Of a DNA stretch of 64,000 nt, positions 23,593-35,449 are shown in pieces. Both the position numbers and the translations under genes were made by a program. The notes under the pieces are model-generated. The model was given only the letters and a program-made list of their open reading frames with translations. It was not told the DNA's origin and searched no databases. The first letter of the stretch is position 1. Each line of letters starts with the position of its first letter. The stretch spans positions 6,640,501 to 6,704,500 of the forward strand of contig NC_081823.1 of NCBI RefSeq assembly GCF_030704535.1, in the 5' to 3' direction. The DNA is from Vitis vinifera. Lineage: Eukaryota; Streptophyta; Magnoliopsida; Vitales; Vitaceae.

Positions 23593-23775
23593 ATAGACAT
23601 GTGTCTTTTTATTTAATATTTTGCATCTATAGACATGACAATGAGGTACCCACTCAATATCAATCAAAAGACAAGACAATCTATTCGAATCGTGAAACAA
23701 TAGACTTGTGTCTTTTTATTTAATATTTTGCATCTATAGACATGAAAAATGAGGTACCCACTCAATATCAATCAA
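23562..23775. repeat. 107-bp tandem duplication spanning the LTR/host junction
   Basis: Unit 1 (23562-23668) holds the last 31 bases of the 3' LTR plus 76 bases of flank. Unit 2 (23669-23775) repeats both, starting AGACAAGACAATCTATTCG. The duplication must post-date insertion because it contains host-side sequence and the LTR terminus together. Confidence 0.93.
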
Positions 23776-24179
23776 ATTAGAAAATTAAGATGGTTTGATT
23801 TTGACAGAGCTCTGTTGGGTTTTCGAGAAATGGGAACCATGAAATTTTATTTGATTTAATCAATAATATTTGTGGATTTTAATAATTGGACTCATCTTAG
23901 TATTTATTTTCTCCAAAATCCATGACTCTTTTTACCCTCTTTCCCTCACTCCAAAAAAAACTTCTCAGGCGCCGGATTCTCTTCCACAACAAAACAAAGC
24001 CATCACCATCACCAACGTGGCCCCAAAAGTGCTTTTCAAAAACAAAAAACAAAAATCAGTACATAATTTTTGGACACACTGAAATAAGTCTAAAACAGCC
24101 AGACCCACATGTGCCTGCCCTCCCACATTCACAAAAAAAAAAAAAAAAAAAGGAAAAAAAGGAAAAAAAAAAAAAAGGC

Positions 24180-25076
24180 CTAAACATTGATAAAACTAGA
24201 AATTGGTTCCACTTTCTCTTCATCGAAGTACTCCAATTCCTTGAGTGCCAGCCTTCTCATTTCCTCTATTACTTCTCTGTTCTTCTCTACTTCCTCTAAT
24301 TTTGACATTTTCTGTATTGTTCCAGCATAGAACCCATATTTTCTTAATTTTTCTATCTCCTTCTCCTTCCCACCACCTAGTATTGCTCCACAGGCTGCTC
24401 CGCACGCGTGCAACTCAGTTCCCTTTTTATCGGTCACGATTCGGGTCGACCCGGCCTTCCCGACGCTGGGGCTGGATTCGTCGCATTGGGCTTGGATGTA
24501 CTGCCCGTTCACGACCCCTTGCGAGCCGATGGTACGTGTGAGTTCGATGATGACTTGGAGGATCCGATCCGAATGCTCGTCATCGTCATCCAGGTTGTTG
24601 GATTTTGCTAGTAATTCCAACCCGAATGGGATCATGCCGTCGCCCGTGAGAAGCTCAATGTTTGGGCCGAACGTGGGGCCGGGTCTGGGCGGGGAATTGG
24701 CCCTGGGCTGATCCGTTAATGGGATGTGCTCGTGGAAGTACGAGGCCGCGTGCATGAGGTGGAGCGCGGACGCGGCGGCGATGGCAAGCTCCCGCCGGCC
24801 GCCAACGAGCTCGCAGGCGGCGATGCAGAGCGCCGGCGCCGTGGTCTCCGGGGCCGCGAAAGTGAGGTGGTGCATGGGCTTGAAGACGGAGAACGGTTCC
24901 CGGATGGCAATAACCCGTCTGAGATGGGCGTCGATGTCGTCGTTAATGGAGGTCCAGTATGAGCTCTTCTGAGCCATGGTGACCCTGATGGGGCCACCCG
25001 ATGGACGGCGATGATTGGATCTGTGGAGCGTGGAGATGAAGTTCTGACCATTGATATGGGTAAAAGCAGTAGCCAT
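24180..25076 (-). CDS. GPPS.SSU: Geranyl(geranyl) diphosphate synthase small subunit, type I, plastidial
   Basis: This is a 298-aa single-exon protein of the trans-prenyltransferase fold. It matches the non-catalytic small subunit that pairs with a plastid GGPP synthase and shifts its product toward geranyl diphosphate for monoterpenes. The N-terminal ~35 residues (MATAFTHINGQNF..., basic, Ser/Thr/Pro) look like a plastid transit peptide. MAQKSSYW at 34-41 starts the conserved part. Both family CxxxC motifs, needed for heterodimer formation, are present: CIAAC at 84-88 and CGAAC at 225-229. The aspartate-rich DDxxD substrate motifs of active synthases are absent: HEHIPL stands where the first would be. 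PNIELLTGDGMIPFG at 139-152 and KLRKYGFYAGTIQKM fit type I rather than the type II subunit. Lack of introns is usual for the family. The start at 25076 gives a full transit peptide. A long T-rich run follows the stop on the coding strand. Confidence 0.93.
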   Translation of the reverse strand: MATAFTHINGQNFISTLHRSNHRRPSGGPIRVTMAQKSSYWTSINDDIDAHLRRVIAIREPFSVFKPMHHLTFAAPETTAPALCIAACELVGGRRELAIAAASALHLMHAASYFHEHIPLTDQPRANSPPRPGPTFGPNIELLTGDGMIPFGLELLAKSNNLDDDDEHSDRILQVIIELTRTIGSQGVVNGQYIQAQCDESSPSVGKAGSTRIVTDKKGTELHACGAACGAILGGGKEKEIEKLRKYGFYAGTIQKMSKLEEVEKNREVIEEMRRLALKELEYFDEEKVEPISSFINV

Positions 25077-25160
25077 GGAGGATGGAGAGAGGGAAAGGTG
25101 GGTGAGAGTGAGCTCTCAGGGTAGTTATAAGAATAGGCCCAGGGATGTCACGTGCCACCA
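25077..25160 (-). promoter_or_regulatory. Proximal promoter of the small-subunit gene with G-box
   Basis: Upstream of the ATG on the minus strand lie a pyrimidine-rich leader (CTCACTCTCACCCACC), a TATA-like TTCTTATAACT around 25,120-25,130, and the palindrome CACGTG at 25149-25154. CACGTG is the plant G-box bound by bZIP and bHLH factors, often in light- or ABA-responsive genes. A role here is an inference. Confidence 0.5.
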
Positions 25161-25199
25161 AGGAGCAAATCTTTAGGATCCTGATTTGATTAGGATAAA

Positions 25200-26071
25200 A
25201 TAGCACCATGATTTAACGTTATTCACGTTTCTTTTTATTTTATTTATTGGGGACTTTAATATTCAATTTGGACATTATTACTTATTATGAATCTATGAAT
25301 TTAGGATCGAAGAATTTGGCAGTGATGGAGGCGCCGGCCGCCGGCCACTCGAGTTACAAATTGAAATAACTGTAGACGCCCCGGTTACAACAACCTAATC
25401 ATTGCAAATGTTAAAAACGTTTGTACTCCAATGACTTTCTCATCCCACGTTCGCTTACATCCTTAAATCATTACATTTTATACATTATTTTTTTAAGCGA
25501 TAATTATATTTTCAACCATCCAAAAATTAAGATTTGTTTTATATAAATTTATCATTTAAATCCAAAATAACGAGTCATCAAATTATTATTTTTATAATGA
25601 ATATATATATATAGAAAAATTTGAAATTTAATTTAAATTATTTTATCAAAAATAATTTATAAAAGTTTTATGCATTTAAAATAATAAAATAAATCTTTCA
25701 TAATTACTAATGGTATTGCATTATTTCTTTCAACTCATGATCTTTATCTTTATTGACTTAATTTCCTTATGTCATGTTTGGTTGATTGTTATAGCATGAG
25801 ACAAAAATAAGAGAAAAAATATTATTATATTTTCGTGTTTAGTTATTGATGAGATATAATAAGTTATTATGTTACTTATTTTAATTGGGTTCAATTAAAT
25901 ATAGGATAGGATAAATAGCAGGTTATATTATCCATCATTTTTTTTAATCTTTTTATATATATATCCCATATATCATAAATTTATTTATTTTTTTATCAAT
26001 TTTTTTATTTTTTATATTAATTATTTTACAAAATAATTTTTTATTATAAAATATTAATATATGTTTAATTA

Positions 26072-26109
<38 letters not shown>

Positions 26110-27514
26110 ATTTGTGTGTAATGATGCATATTTTTAGGGTTATAATGATTATACTTTTTCTATATTGCTTGCATTTATATTTTTTGTATCAATTTTTTGA
26201 TACAGTGGATTTTCTTCTCTAGGAATTTTCACCTATATGTTCTTAATTTGTTTTTTTTTAATTGCTTATTCTTGTTATTGTGTAACAAAAACAATATCAT
26301 AAAAAGATTTTGTGGGAAAAAAATTAAAAAAAAATTGGAAGAATTAGCATGAAAATGATTTTATCTTATCACTTGCAAATATCTCTAACATTTCTTCTTA
26401 CGAGTAGTAGGAATTCCCACTTTAGAAGGAAAACAAAATAATAAAACTGAAAAAAAAAACTTCTAATTTTTTTATTTAAAATTATAAATTCCTAAATTGA
26501 GAAACCAAATCTTATTTTTTAAAAAATGCACTTTTTGGATCAAAAATATTTTTTATCAAATTTTTTATACCCATTTCACACCAAAACATTTTTAAAAAGT
26601 TGCAAAGATGTAAAATATTATAATTATAATTTTAAAAATGGGGATTATTATTATTTTTCATGATAGAAACTAATTCATCTTTTTAAACCAAATATTTCAA
26701 GAAAAAAAAAGAAAAATTAAAATTATTAAGTTCTTTTATCTTGTTCTTCCTTTTTCTTTCTCTTTATATACTTTGAAAATTAAAGATAGGTTGAGGTTCC
26801 ATTTAGGTCATAAAGCAAAGAAAAGGAAGAAAAATGAATGGAAAGATAAAATCAAGAAAAATTAAAACAAATTCTAAACTCAATAAGAAAAAAAAAATTA
26901 TTATATTTTATCTTTCTAATGTTTCCAAATATAAAAAAATGATATATTATCTTTGAAAATACTAAGGTATCCACTTAGTACCTATCAAATTTCTATATTA
27001 AATTTTTATAGTGAAATTTAGTAAACAAACAAAGCTAAAGTATAAATTAAAATTGAGATTAGGATACAAAATAACGAGATTCGAAAAATATTCAGTGAAA
27101 AAGACTTATTCGTTCAAACCTTATGTTTGACTTTTGTTAATTTTTAAAAAGCCAAAGAAAAGTTAGGTAAGATGTGAAATTATTAGGTACCATCCATGAC
27201 AAAAATATGTATAAAATGACTTATTGAAATAAATTGATCAATCCAAATCAATGGTGTGTATCACATTGATGAGATAATGGGGGTATAAGTCGTTATTTAA
27301 ATTTACAATCATTTTTGTATTTTGTTACATGTCTTTATCACTTCCCCCATCCTACCTACCCGCTTTACCAATAGGCAATTACCACCCATTTCCCTTTATT
27401 TTAACAATAAAAATGGGACTCCAAGAACAAGATGACAAGCCACTGGTCAATTGTTGGACCATGAAATCATAACAAGTCACAATAATTAAAAATAACACAC
27501 GTTTTTTTTTTATA
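25200..27514. other. AT-rich intergenic DNA, no gene seen
   Basis: No frame with a family motif was found. A short GC-rich block (GGCGCCGGCCGCCGGCC) at about 25,331-25,347 stands out. A (TA)n(TG)n microsatellite lies at 26,071-26,110. The rest is A/T runs typical of old repeat remnants. Confidence 0.6.
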
Positions 27515-28645
27515 GAATTTAATACACTTTATCCCTTTTAACCTATCTCATGTTTTGCATATTACCTCTTTAGGTTTAAAATCGAACAAGTTTCACCCTA
27601 AAGTTCTTAAATTGCAACATTCTACCTTTTTCGTTAGACGGTGTTAGTTTAAGTAAATGAAAATGTCATGTGTTATACACGTTTGTAAATTCCTAAACCC
27701 AAAAAATCGTTTCTCCCTCAGTCTTTGTTTTCGTTTAAGTTTGTAATATATTACAACCCTAATCCTGTTTGGCTGTTGTGAAAGTGTAAAAACAATACGA
27801 ATCAAAGTTCTTAAATTGTAATATCCACTGACCTCATTATAATTAGTCAACATAGTTGAGTAGATATTTCAATTTCCTTTTAGAAACCAGATGAAAGAAA
27901 ACCCATAACAACCTAAAATTCCAATTTTTTTTTTCTTTTCCATCACTTTCTTTGCAACCAAACAGCAACATATACAATCAAACTACCCAAATTCCACACT
28001 TCACTAAACATTTCACACACAAAAACAATTTCATCCGAATGGGTACCCTTCAAAATCAACCCATAAACCAAAAAAAAAAAAAAACACACACACACACACA
28101 CACACACAAAAAAAACCAAAAAAAAAAAAAAAACATAAAAGTCATTCCAATAATCACACTAGAAAATGCCCATTTGCAGACCCCCAAAATTCAAAAATCC
28201 AAGCCCCATTAGCTCCTTATTCAAATGTGGAAGCATATAATGCCTAAGAAAAGAATGTATGATTAGGATTTGAAGATTGGAGTAAAAAGGAGGAGGTGAT
28301 GGTAAGAATATAAAGACAAAATGTTGAAACTACTAACCACCTGTAAAAAGGGGAAAATATTGAAAATTCTAAATAGGGCTAGGGTTGCAATTTGTTGTAG
28401 ACAAAAACGAAGATGACATTCGAGGAAGAGAGAGTTATTTGGGTTTGAGAATTTACAAATCTACCCTTCATTGGTCAGTCACGTGTACAACACGTGAGAT
28501 TTCGATTCACTTAAATTAACATCGTCCAACAAAAAAGGTAGAGTGCTGCAATTTAAGAAGTTTGGGGTGCAATATGTTCGATTTTAAACCTAAAAGGGCA
28601 ATGTGTAAAACATGAGATAGGTTAAGGGGGTAAAGTGTATTAAAC
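27515..28645. mobile_element. 1.13-kb element with about 265-bp terminal inverted repeats
   Basis: The first ~265 bases (GAATTTAATACACTTTATCC...) reappear inverted at 28382-28645. Shared blocks include CCTATCTCATGTTTTGCA, AGGTTTAAAATCGAACA, TTCTTAAATTGCA and CTACCTTTTTCGTTAGACGG, with matching order and spacing. Both ends abut T runs (27502-27511 and 28646-28658), which hides the target duplication. Long inverted repeats and insertion into a T run resemble Mutator-like elements, as does the MITE at 7241. The interior (27,790-28,380) has no transposase and contains a CA microsatellite, so it is non-autonomous. Confidence 0.85.
28083..28108. repeat. (CA)n microsatellite with flanking A runs
   Basis: About 12 CA units lie between A-rich runs, inside the loop of the inverted-repeat element. 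Confidence 0.95.
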
Positions 28646-28865
28646 TTTTTTTTTTTTTACTAACATTCACAATATAAAAAAATTAAAAAATTTTAATAGC
28701 ATATCTTCCATTTATGGAGTTTTTTTTTTTTTTTAATTTTTAATTTTTCTTAGTAAAAATTATCTCTATATGTGACGTTTATAAGATAAAATAGAATGAT
28801 ACGTCATCACCAATATAAATAATCAAAATTTCAAGAGGTTTAAATAAACCCACAACAAAATAGTT

Positions 28866-29399
28866 GTCATGCAATTACTTAAAAGCTATAAGGTGAATTT
28901 AAATCAATTTATAAGTTATAACACTTTTAAGGGTATTTGATAAAACTTAATATTTATTATTTAATGACTTAAGTTGACTTTTAGTTAAATTATACTTAAA
29001 TTATTGATTTAAAATTTATTACTTAATTCTTATTTTAAGTGTTAAGGTTGTTTGATAAAATTAACTTCAAGTTTATTCCAAATCATCAAATTGACATATT
29101 TATCCTCATAAATTAAAATTAGGGCAAAAGGGTCATGCAATTACTTAAAAGCTATAAGGTGAAAATATAAATCAATTTATAAGTTCTAACACTCTTAGGG
29201 TATTTGGTAAAACTTAATACTTACTTAATGACTTAAGTTGACTTTTAGTTAAATTATACTTAAATTATTGATTTAAAATTTATTACGTAATGCTTACTTT
29301 AAGTGTTAAAGGTTGTTTGATAAAATTAATTTCAATTTTATTCTAAATCATCAAATTGACATATTTATCCTCATAAATTAAAATTAGGGTAAAGGGGGT
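28866..29399. repeat. 266-bp tandem duplication
   Basis: Units begin GTCATGCAATTACTTAAAAG at 28866 and 29132 and run through 'TTGACTTTTAGTTAAATTATA', 'AAATCATCAAATTGACATAT' and 'AAATTAAAATTAGGG'. Identity is about 90% or more, with small indels. The second unit duplicates the left part of the MITE-like element described at 28931. Confidence 0.93.
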
Positions 29400-29628
29400 C
29401 AAGCAATAATGGAGGTCGTGGAATAACGAAAAAGATCATAAAAATAACTAGGACAAATTTTGGTAAAAAAGTAAAATGAAGATGTTGACTTAAAAATAAG
29501 TTAATTATTTTTACTTACTATTTAATGTTATTTTTCACTTTAAGTTATGTTATTAAGTTATTTTACCAAACATACTTAATTTATTTAATGACTTAAATTA
29601 AGTTATTAAGTTGATTTACTAAACACTC
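28931..29628. mobile_element. MITE-like element, internally duplicated
   Basis: The left end GGGTATTTGATAAAACTTAA is roughly mirrored by the right end (complement of GAGTGTTTAGTAAATCAACT). The interior is rich in TTAAGT/ACTTAA motifs. Terminal GGGTGTTTGGTAAA-like sequence is common in plant hAT-type MITEs. The target duplication is not resolved, and the tandem copy at 29132 complicates the boundaries. Confidence 0.45.
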
Positions 29629-29639
29629 AGTTCACGATT

Positions 29640-32600
29640 TTTATTCTTAGGTTTATGAATGAAACCCATATCCCTTTAGGTGTTGAGGTGTCTATTAGGT
29701 ACACGTGTGGTGCTATATCATTGACGTGAAGACGAGTATGTGTATTGTAGAGTAAGATTTAGGATAATATCCATTAAGTAATTCTATATATATATATATA
29801 TATATGTATGTAAGTATGCATGTATGTATATATTAATAGTGGATTATCCTCTACGATTTTTAGATCCCATGTTTTGTTTTGTTTTTACTTCCACAATATT
29901 TTTGAAAAACTTTGTTGACGATTTTCTACATAAATTGTTGTTTCCTTATGTAATTGAATTTCTTTATATCATCTCTTATTCTTAATGAGAAATTTATAAA
30001 ATTAAAAACTAGGCTATACCATCCACTTTTGAGAATTGAAATAAAAGCTAAGTGATGATATGGATGCTAATGAGAAATAGTTAGGTCAAATCAACAACAA
30101 TATATAAATTGCCCTATTGAAACTTTTCTAAATAAATTGATCAATCCAAATGCCTTCAACTTGAATGGCATGTATTACGTTGATTCCTAGGGAGTACAAG
30201 TTGCCAATTATCTTCTTTTTTTAGAAAAAGGGGGGGGGGATCACACATGTGAAACACCCATATATAATTATAAATAAGTTATCAAGGGGGCACAAAAGCA
30301 TCCTAAAAGAAACTGCCAAAGGTGCTTATTATAGTTCTAGAGGGGATAAATAGTACTCCAATTTCATAAATAGTTTGTGCTCAATTGATATTAACAAAAT
30401 AATTATAGTTTGTTGTATAATACTTATAGTTTAATAGTTATTTAAAAAATAACTTGTTTATGCTCAACACAATTCATAAATAATTCTTTATATCGATAGA
30501 TGTTGTATCATCAATCATCTTAAAAATTAAAATCCAAAGATTCCAAAAGAGCATATAAGTTATGAAAGTTCTTGGCCCTTATGAAGCCTTGCTGTCTATG
30601 AAATTATTCAGTGAAGGTTAAAAGAAAATAACATTGCTTCACTATCTTTGTTTGTGACAAAAATAGTTTTTTCATATCATACTAACCATCTTATGTACAA
30701 CAAATGATAGAAATTTTTTATTAGCATTTGATATAACACTTTAAAATAACACAAAATATAAGAAGAAAATATATACTTTGATTCACAATGTTCAACTTCA
30801 AAATGGTTTGAAAATCTTTGAGTAACACCCTTAATCTTCATTCTCTTATTCTTTTTTTTATGAATTATTTAGTGATAGGTAAGGAAAATGTATTTGAATG
30901 AATGCGAGTGGGGAGAGAGGGATCAAGAACCTCTTCTTTGTATAAGTGCTTTACGGTTCTAATTAATGAATCATTAATTAGGTACTTTGAACTTTTCTAT
31001 GAATTCAATAAGTGTTGTGTTTCTCAAAATAAAGATAATTTAATATCATCAAAATACATGCATGAAAAATGATGCATTAAGGCTTTTAAGAAAAGAGAAC
31101 TTCACGTGGTTACTAAGACCACTTTCGATTCCAACATTTTCTCATTTCGCCTATAATGATGACTTAAGGACATTTTTTTTTGTTCTAAATTCATTAAGTG
31201 GTCACCCATGATCACAATTACTTTAAATTTGAAATTAGTATAGGTTGGCTACTATTGTAGATCATGACCGTCCTATATTATTATCTCAATTGATTCTAGA
31301 CAACATCATAATATTAACAATTTTTTATCAAACAAATATTAATGAAGAATTTTGTTTAAAATAATTTTGTTAAGAGTTGTTTTTAAGAATAGTTTTTTAT
31401 TTTTAAGAAAAAAAAACATTTAGTTGTCCATTATTTTGATAATTTGTTTTTGAGAATTGTTCAAAAAAGGAGTGTTTTTAGAGAACAACTTGAAGTTGTT
31501 TTCTCTTGATTTCAACATTGATAAAAGAAATAAATAAAAAGAAGTACTGCATAGTACAAATGCCCTAGCTTAGGATGTCTTGGTTATATCTCCATCTTCA
31601 ATGATTCCAATTGGCTCTTTCTTTGATGTTTGCTCCTCATGGCTCCAAAAACTTTAACGTCTCATTTTTCTTTACTTTAACTCCATGATTTTTGTTTGGT
31701 TTAGACACATGACTTGGAAGCTAAGAGAACTATAGGCAATAGTTAAAGAATAGGAAGCTTTATTATTCAAAGGATGCTTACAAGGTTTTTGAAAGCTCAT
31801 TTGCTTGGTTAGCATGTGAAATGAGTGGTGCCTTAGCCAAATGAAGTTTTCACCTATTTTTATAGGTACCAGTAGAACTCTCTGAAACCCACAAAGATTC
31901 TCTACTATCCTAGAATTCTCTAGAAGACCCTATACAAAGACTATTTACAAGATATGTCTGGAAGTCTCTAAAACATCCTATAGACTTCCCTTGTTTTCCA
32001 CCATTGTGTAAAGATACATGGACATCTCTAGGTTACTTTAGAACCTTCCACACTCCTTTATTAGTGCAAATGATCCTAAGGTTCCGGAAACTTCCTACTC
32101 ACCTATAAGCCTAAGGGAGGGTCATTTGAGCAGGTCATGACATAATACTCTAAAAATGTAGATTGGTTGACCAGACTTCCAATAGTCACAAATTGAGTTT
32201 TATATTCTATTGAAAACATGAACAATCTAGAGGGTTATCTACCAACTAAACTAGATTGACTAATAGTCTCCTTAAGGATTGAAATCTCCTCTTCAAAATG
32301 CTTTCAGTATGAATCATAAAACTAAGGTTCAAGTCTAGGTTCAATTTTTATCTCTAATGCTTACACACATACAAAATTTTACCTTTGAAAGCTTAATTGG
32401 AGGTTTTAAAACTTGGCCTACACATCTACAACCTAAGCCAAAATATGTAGTTTGTTGAGGTTTTCAACCTTGTTTAAAGACTTAATTGTAAGTTACCTAA
32501 GGTCATGAAAATGCCAATCTTGTTTATACAAGGCTCTAATATATAGGAGGTCGGTCATGTGAGATGATGAAATATCAATATTTTAAGAAGGGAGTAGAGT

Positions 32601-34437
32601 AGAGTGAGAGATACAAGAAATGGGTTAGAGAGAGTGAGAATGAAATTAAGGAGAGCACTAAAGAGAGTGGGGAAGTTTTTAATTTTGTTTTATTTTGTGG
32701 GAAATAGAGTCTTTTCAAAGTGGTCTAAAATAGTAACTTGCATATTAATGCATCAAAAGCTTTTGGAGATGACAAATGTCACAAAAACACAATGGTTCCC
32801 CTTCTCTTTTATTTTTTAGATGAGTTGAATGCATCTTAATCTTGTTTCGATAAATCTTAATCTTGTTTTGGTGAACCTCCAACTTTAACCACCAAACCAA
32901 GATCCCTAAACTAGTTTCGAAGTTTTTGATGGTGGAGAGACCAGTTTCATCAACAAGATACACCATGTTCATTTTAGAGCCCTGAGCCTTGCTCCTAACT
33001 AGGTAGACATATATTAGCATTAGGGTGCCATATCAAGAGTAATACGTTTGAGGGGACTTATAAGATCATTTGGCTATAAGTATTCCGAAGGAAACATCCT
33101 TCCTAAAATAGGGGTGAAAAAATCAACCCTCTTAGGTGTGTATAGTGTTACCTTCACCAAAAAGTATAGTAAAAGTGACCCTTTTGACATTCAGTATAAG
33201 CAGACATTCACATTCCATGAACATCCGAATAACCCATAAATATACTTGAAGATAGGAGTCTAAGTCCAAATGACAACATTATGGCATAGGAGTTATGTAA
33301 GAAAATATAGATTTTCCCATGTATTGAAGTTCAAGGGGGAGATGTGCTACATTTCATGACAGTGGAGAGTGGTCTTGAGCATGTACTGCTACATACAAAG
33401 ATATATGGCATTCTCTAATAAGTTGTATCATGGTGGGGCTCACATGAAGTATATTAGAACGTGGTTTGCTTTGATTAGCCCACTTGGATTTTACAAAATA
33501 GGACATCAATAATGCTTATAGGCCCTATTATCTCTACATGTCGAATCTAATTGGATTGTTGTAGATTTTGCTATCTAAACTCATATTTCGTTTAGATATA
33601 TTTTGTCTTCACTAACTTAGATCATTAGAGAGACTTGGTACAATGTAAAGATTGGTAATAAAAATAATGACAAATGAATTTGTGAACTTAGTTTATAACA
33701 TGCTAGTATGTAAGGTTGATCAAAAGGGCTATTTATGCTAGACCATAGTCTTGGTGAACCATATGCATAAACCTCTTTGATTTATATAGCATCAAATTGG
33801 AGTTCTTAGTGACTCATATTGATGAACCTCTTTGATTTATATAGCATTAGACGTAGGGCTGCAACATGGGTGAGTTGAGCTCAACCCAAATTTAACCCGA
33901 CCTAAAAAAATGTGAGCTTGGTTGGGGTTGAGATATTTTAATTAAGTCTAAGATTGATTTGGGCTTAGGTTGAGATTTCACTAATCCCAACTCAACTCGA
34001 GACCTCATTTTACTTATATTTTATGTTAATATAACCATATTTTTTTAATGGTATATAATAGTATTTTTGTTAAAAATGATATTGTAAAAAATTCAATATA
34101 ATATTTTGATAATTTTTACCAATAGTAGGTCTACATCATCAGAACTTTTATTTGCATACAACACATATATTTAAAGTATAAAATAGATGAAATATTAACT
34201 GAAACCAAAAAAAAAAAAGGATCAACATTTGTACTAATTATAAACTAATAGCAATCCTTAGTTCTATTATATCAATTTTTTGTTACATTAAATCATGATT
34301 ACACAAATTAAATGAAACAAAAAAATATCATACTTATATTTATTTTTAATAAAAACAATTTTAAAATATATTTCTCAAACATAAAAATAAAATTCTTTTA
34401 CTTCTTTTATTATTAAATATAAATATAAAAATTATTT

Positions 34438-34439
<2 letters not shown>
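29640..34439. other. Intergenic DNA, no supported gene
   Basis: AT-rich sequence alternates with a less AT-rich part at 31,560-33,850 that has unique-looking text but only short frames (32604-32819, 32745-33020, 33048-33239), none with a motif. Bases 33,855-34,010 hold a 'GGGCTGCAACATGGGTGAG...CAACCC' block with GAGCTCAACCC and GGTTGGGGTTGAG repeats, reminiscent of transposon-derived sequence. A TA/TG microsatellite lies at about 29,787-29,833. Confidence 0.5.

Positions 34440-34485
<46 letters not shown>
34440..34485. repeat. (TA)n microsatellite, about 22 units
   Basis: Pure TA repeat, likely length-variable. Confidence 0.97.
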
Positions 34486-34488
<3 letters not shown>

Positions 34489-34537
34489 CTTTAAACATAA
34501 AAAATTTCTTGCTTTAAAAACTTGATTTTTTTTCAAC

Positions 34538-34925
34538 CTCAAATTCAAGGAAAATATGAAATATAGAAACCATCCAAAACAAGATCTTGATTGGACTCAT
34601 TGAAATGGATAATTATAGTATTTATTTGTGACTTATACGTCTTGTATTGATTTAGATTTAGCTTCAAATTCAAAGAAAATAAAATATGGAAACCATCCAA
34701 AATAAGATCTAAATCAGACTTATTCAAATGGACAATTATATTCCATGTTGTAAACATACATTTGTGACTCATGCGTGTTATTTTGATTTGATTTTAGCTT
34801 CAAATTCAAAGAAAATGAAATAAAAAAACCTTCTAAAACACAACCTATATTGAATTAATTCAATTCGACACTTATATTTCATGTTTCTAACCTGTGTTGT
34901 GATTCATACATGTTATGTTTAAATA
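34538..34925. repeat. Three diverged tandem units of about 124-136 bp
   Basis: Units start with 'CTTCAAATTCAAAGAAAAT' at about 34538, 34662 and 34798. Each continues 'AAACCATCCAAAACAAGATC', then 'TTCAAATGGACAATTATA', and ends 'TTTGTGACTCATACGTGTT'. Similarity falls from unit 2 to unit 3. Confidence 0.85.
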
Positions 34926-35136
34926 ATAATTTATAGTTATTATAATTATGTTATTTTTTAATTATATATTATATAAATCACATAATTTTATATTTTTATT
35001 AATATTTTTTTAATCTTTTGTCATAATTATTAGTGGGTATGAACGTTCTTCGTTATTCTAAATATCTCAATCAAACTTTTTCTAATCTCTACCCTTTTTC
35101 TTTATTAATATATAATCGATTTATTATCTTTAAAAC

Positions 35137-35447
35137 TATGTTTGGTTCTCGGAAAATATAAGGAAAAGAAAATATAGAGGAAAAATGGAAGGAAAGAAAA
35201 AATGAAAGAAAATAAAAAATAAATTCAAAGTTTATAAATTATTTTTATATGTTTCTTCAAACTCATTTCACTTTATTTCCTCAAATATATAAAGATTAAA
35301 TAATTTTAAAATATATAAATTTCTAACTAATTTTAATTATATTTAATTTTCTTTAAAAAAATTTATAGCGAAACAAAACATGAAAAAATTATTATTATTT
35401 TTTTTTGTATTTTTTTCTTTTCTCGATACTTTCTGAAACCAAACATA
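35137..35447. mobile_element. Short MITE (311 bp) with TATGTTTGG termini
   Basis: Left end TATGTTTGGTTCTCGGAAAA and right end (complement of ...TTTCTGAAACCAAACATA) form an imperfect inverted repeat that continues into A/G-rich 'AGGAAAAGAAAAT'. Size, AT-rich interior and ends fit plant hAT-like MITEs. A clear target duplication was not found. Confidence 0.65.
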
Positions 35448-35449
35448 AC

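Noticed and set aside
24220-25051. Several open frames on both strands across the prenyltransferase-like gene
   Set aside because: They are by-products of the high GC content of the real coding frame at 24180-25076. None has family motifs.
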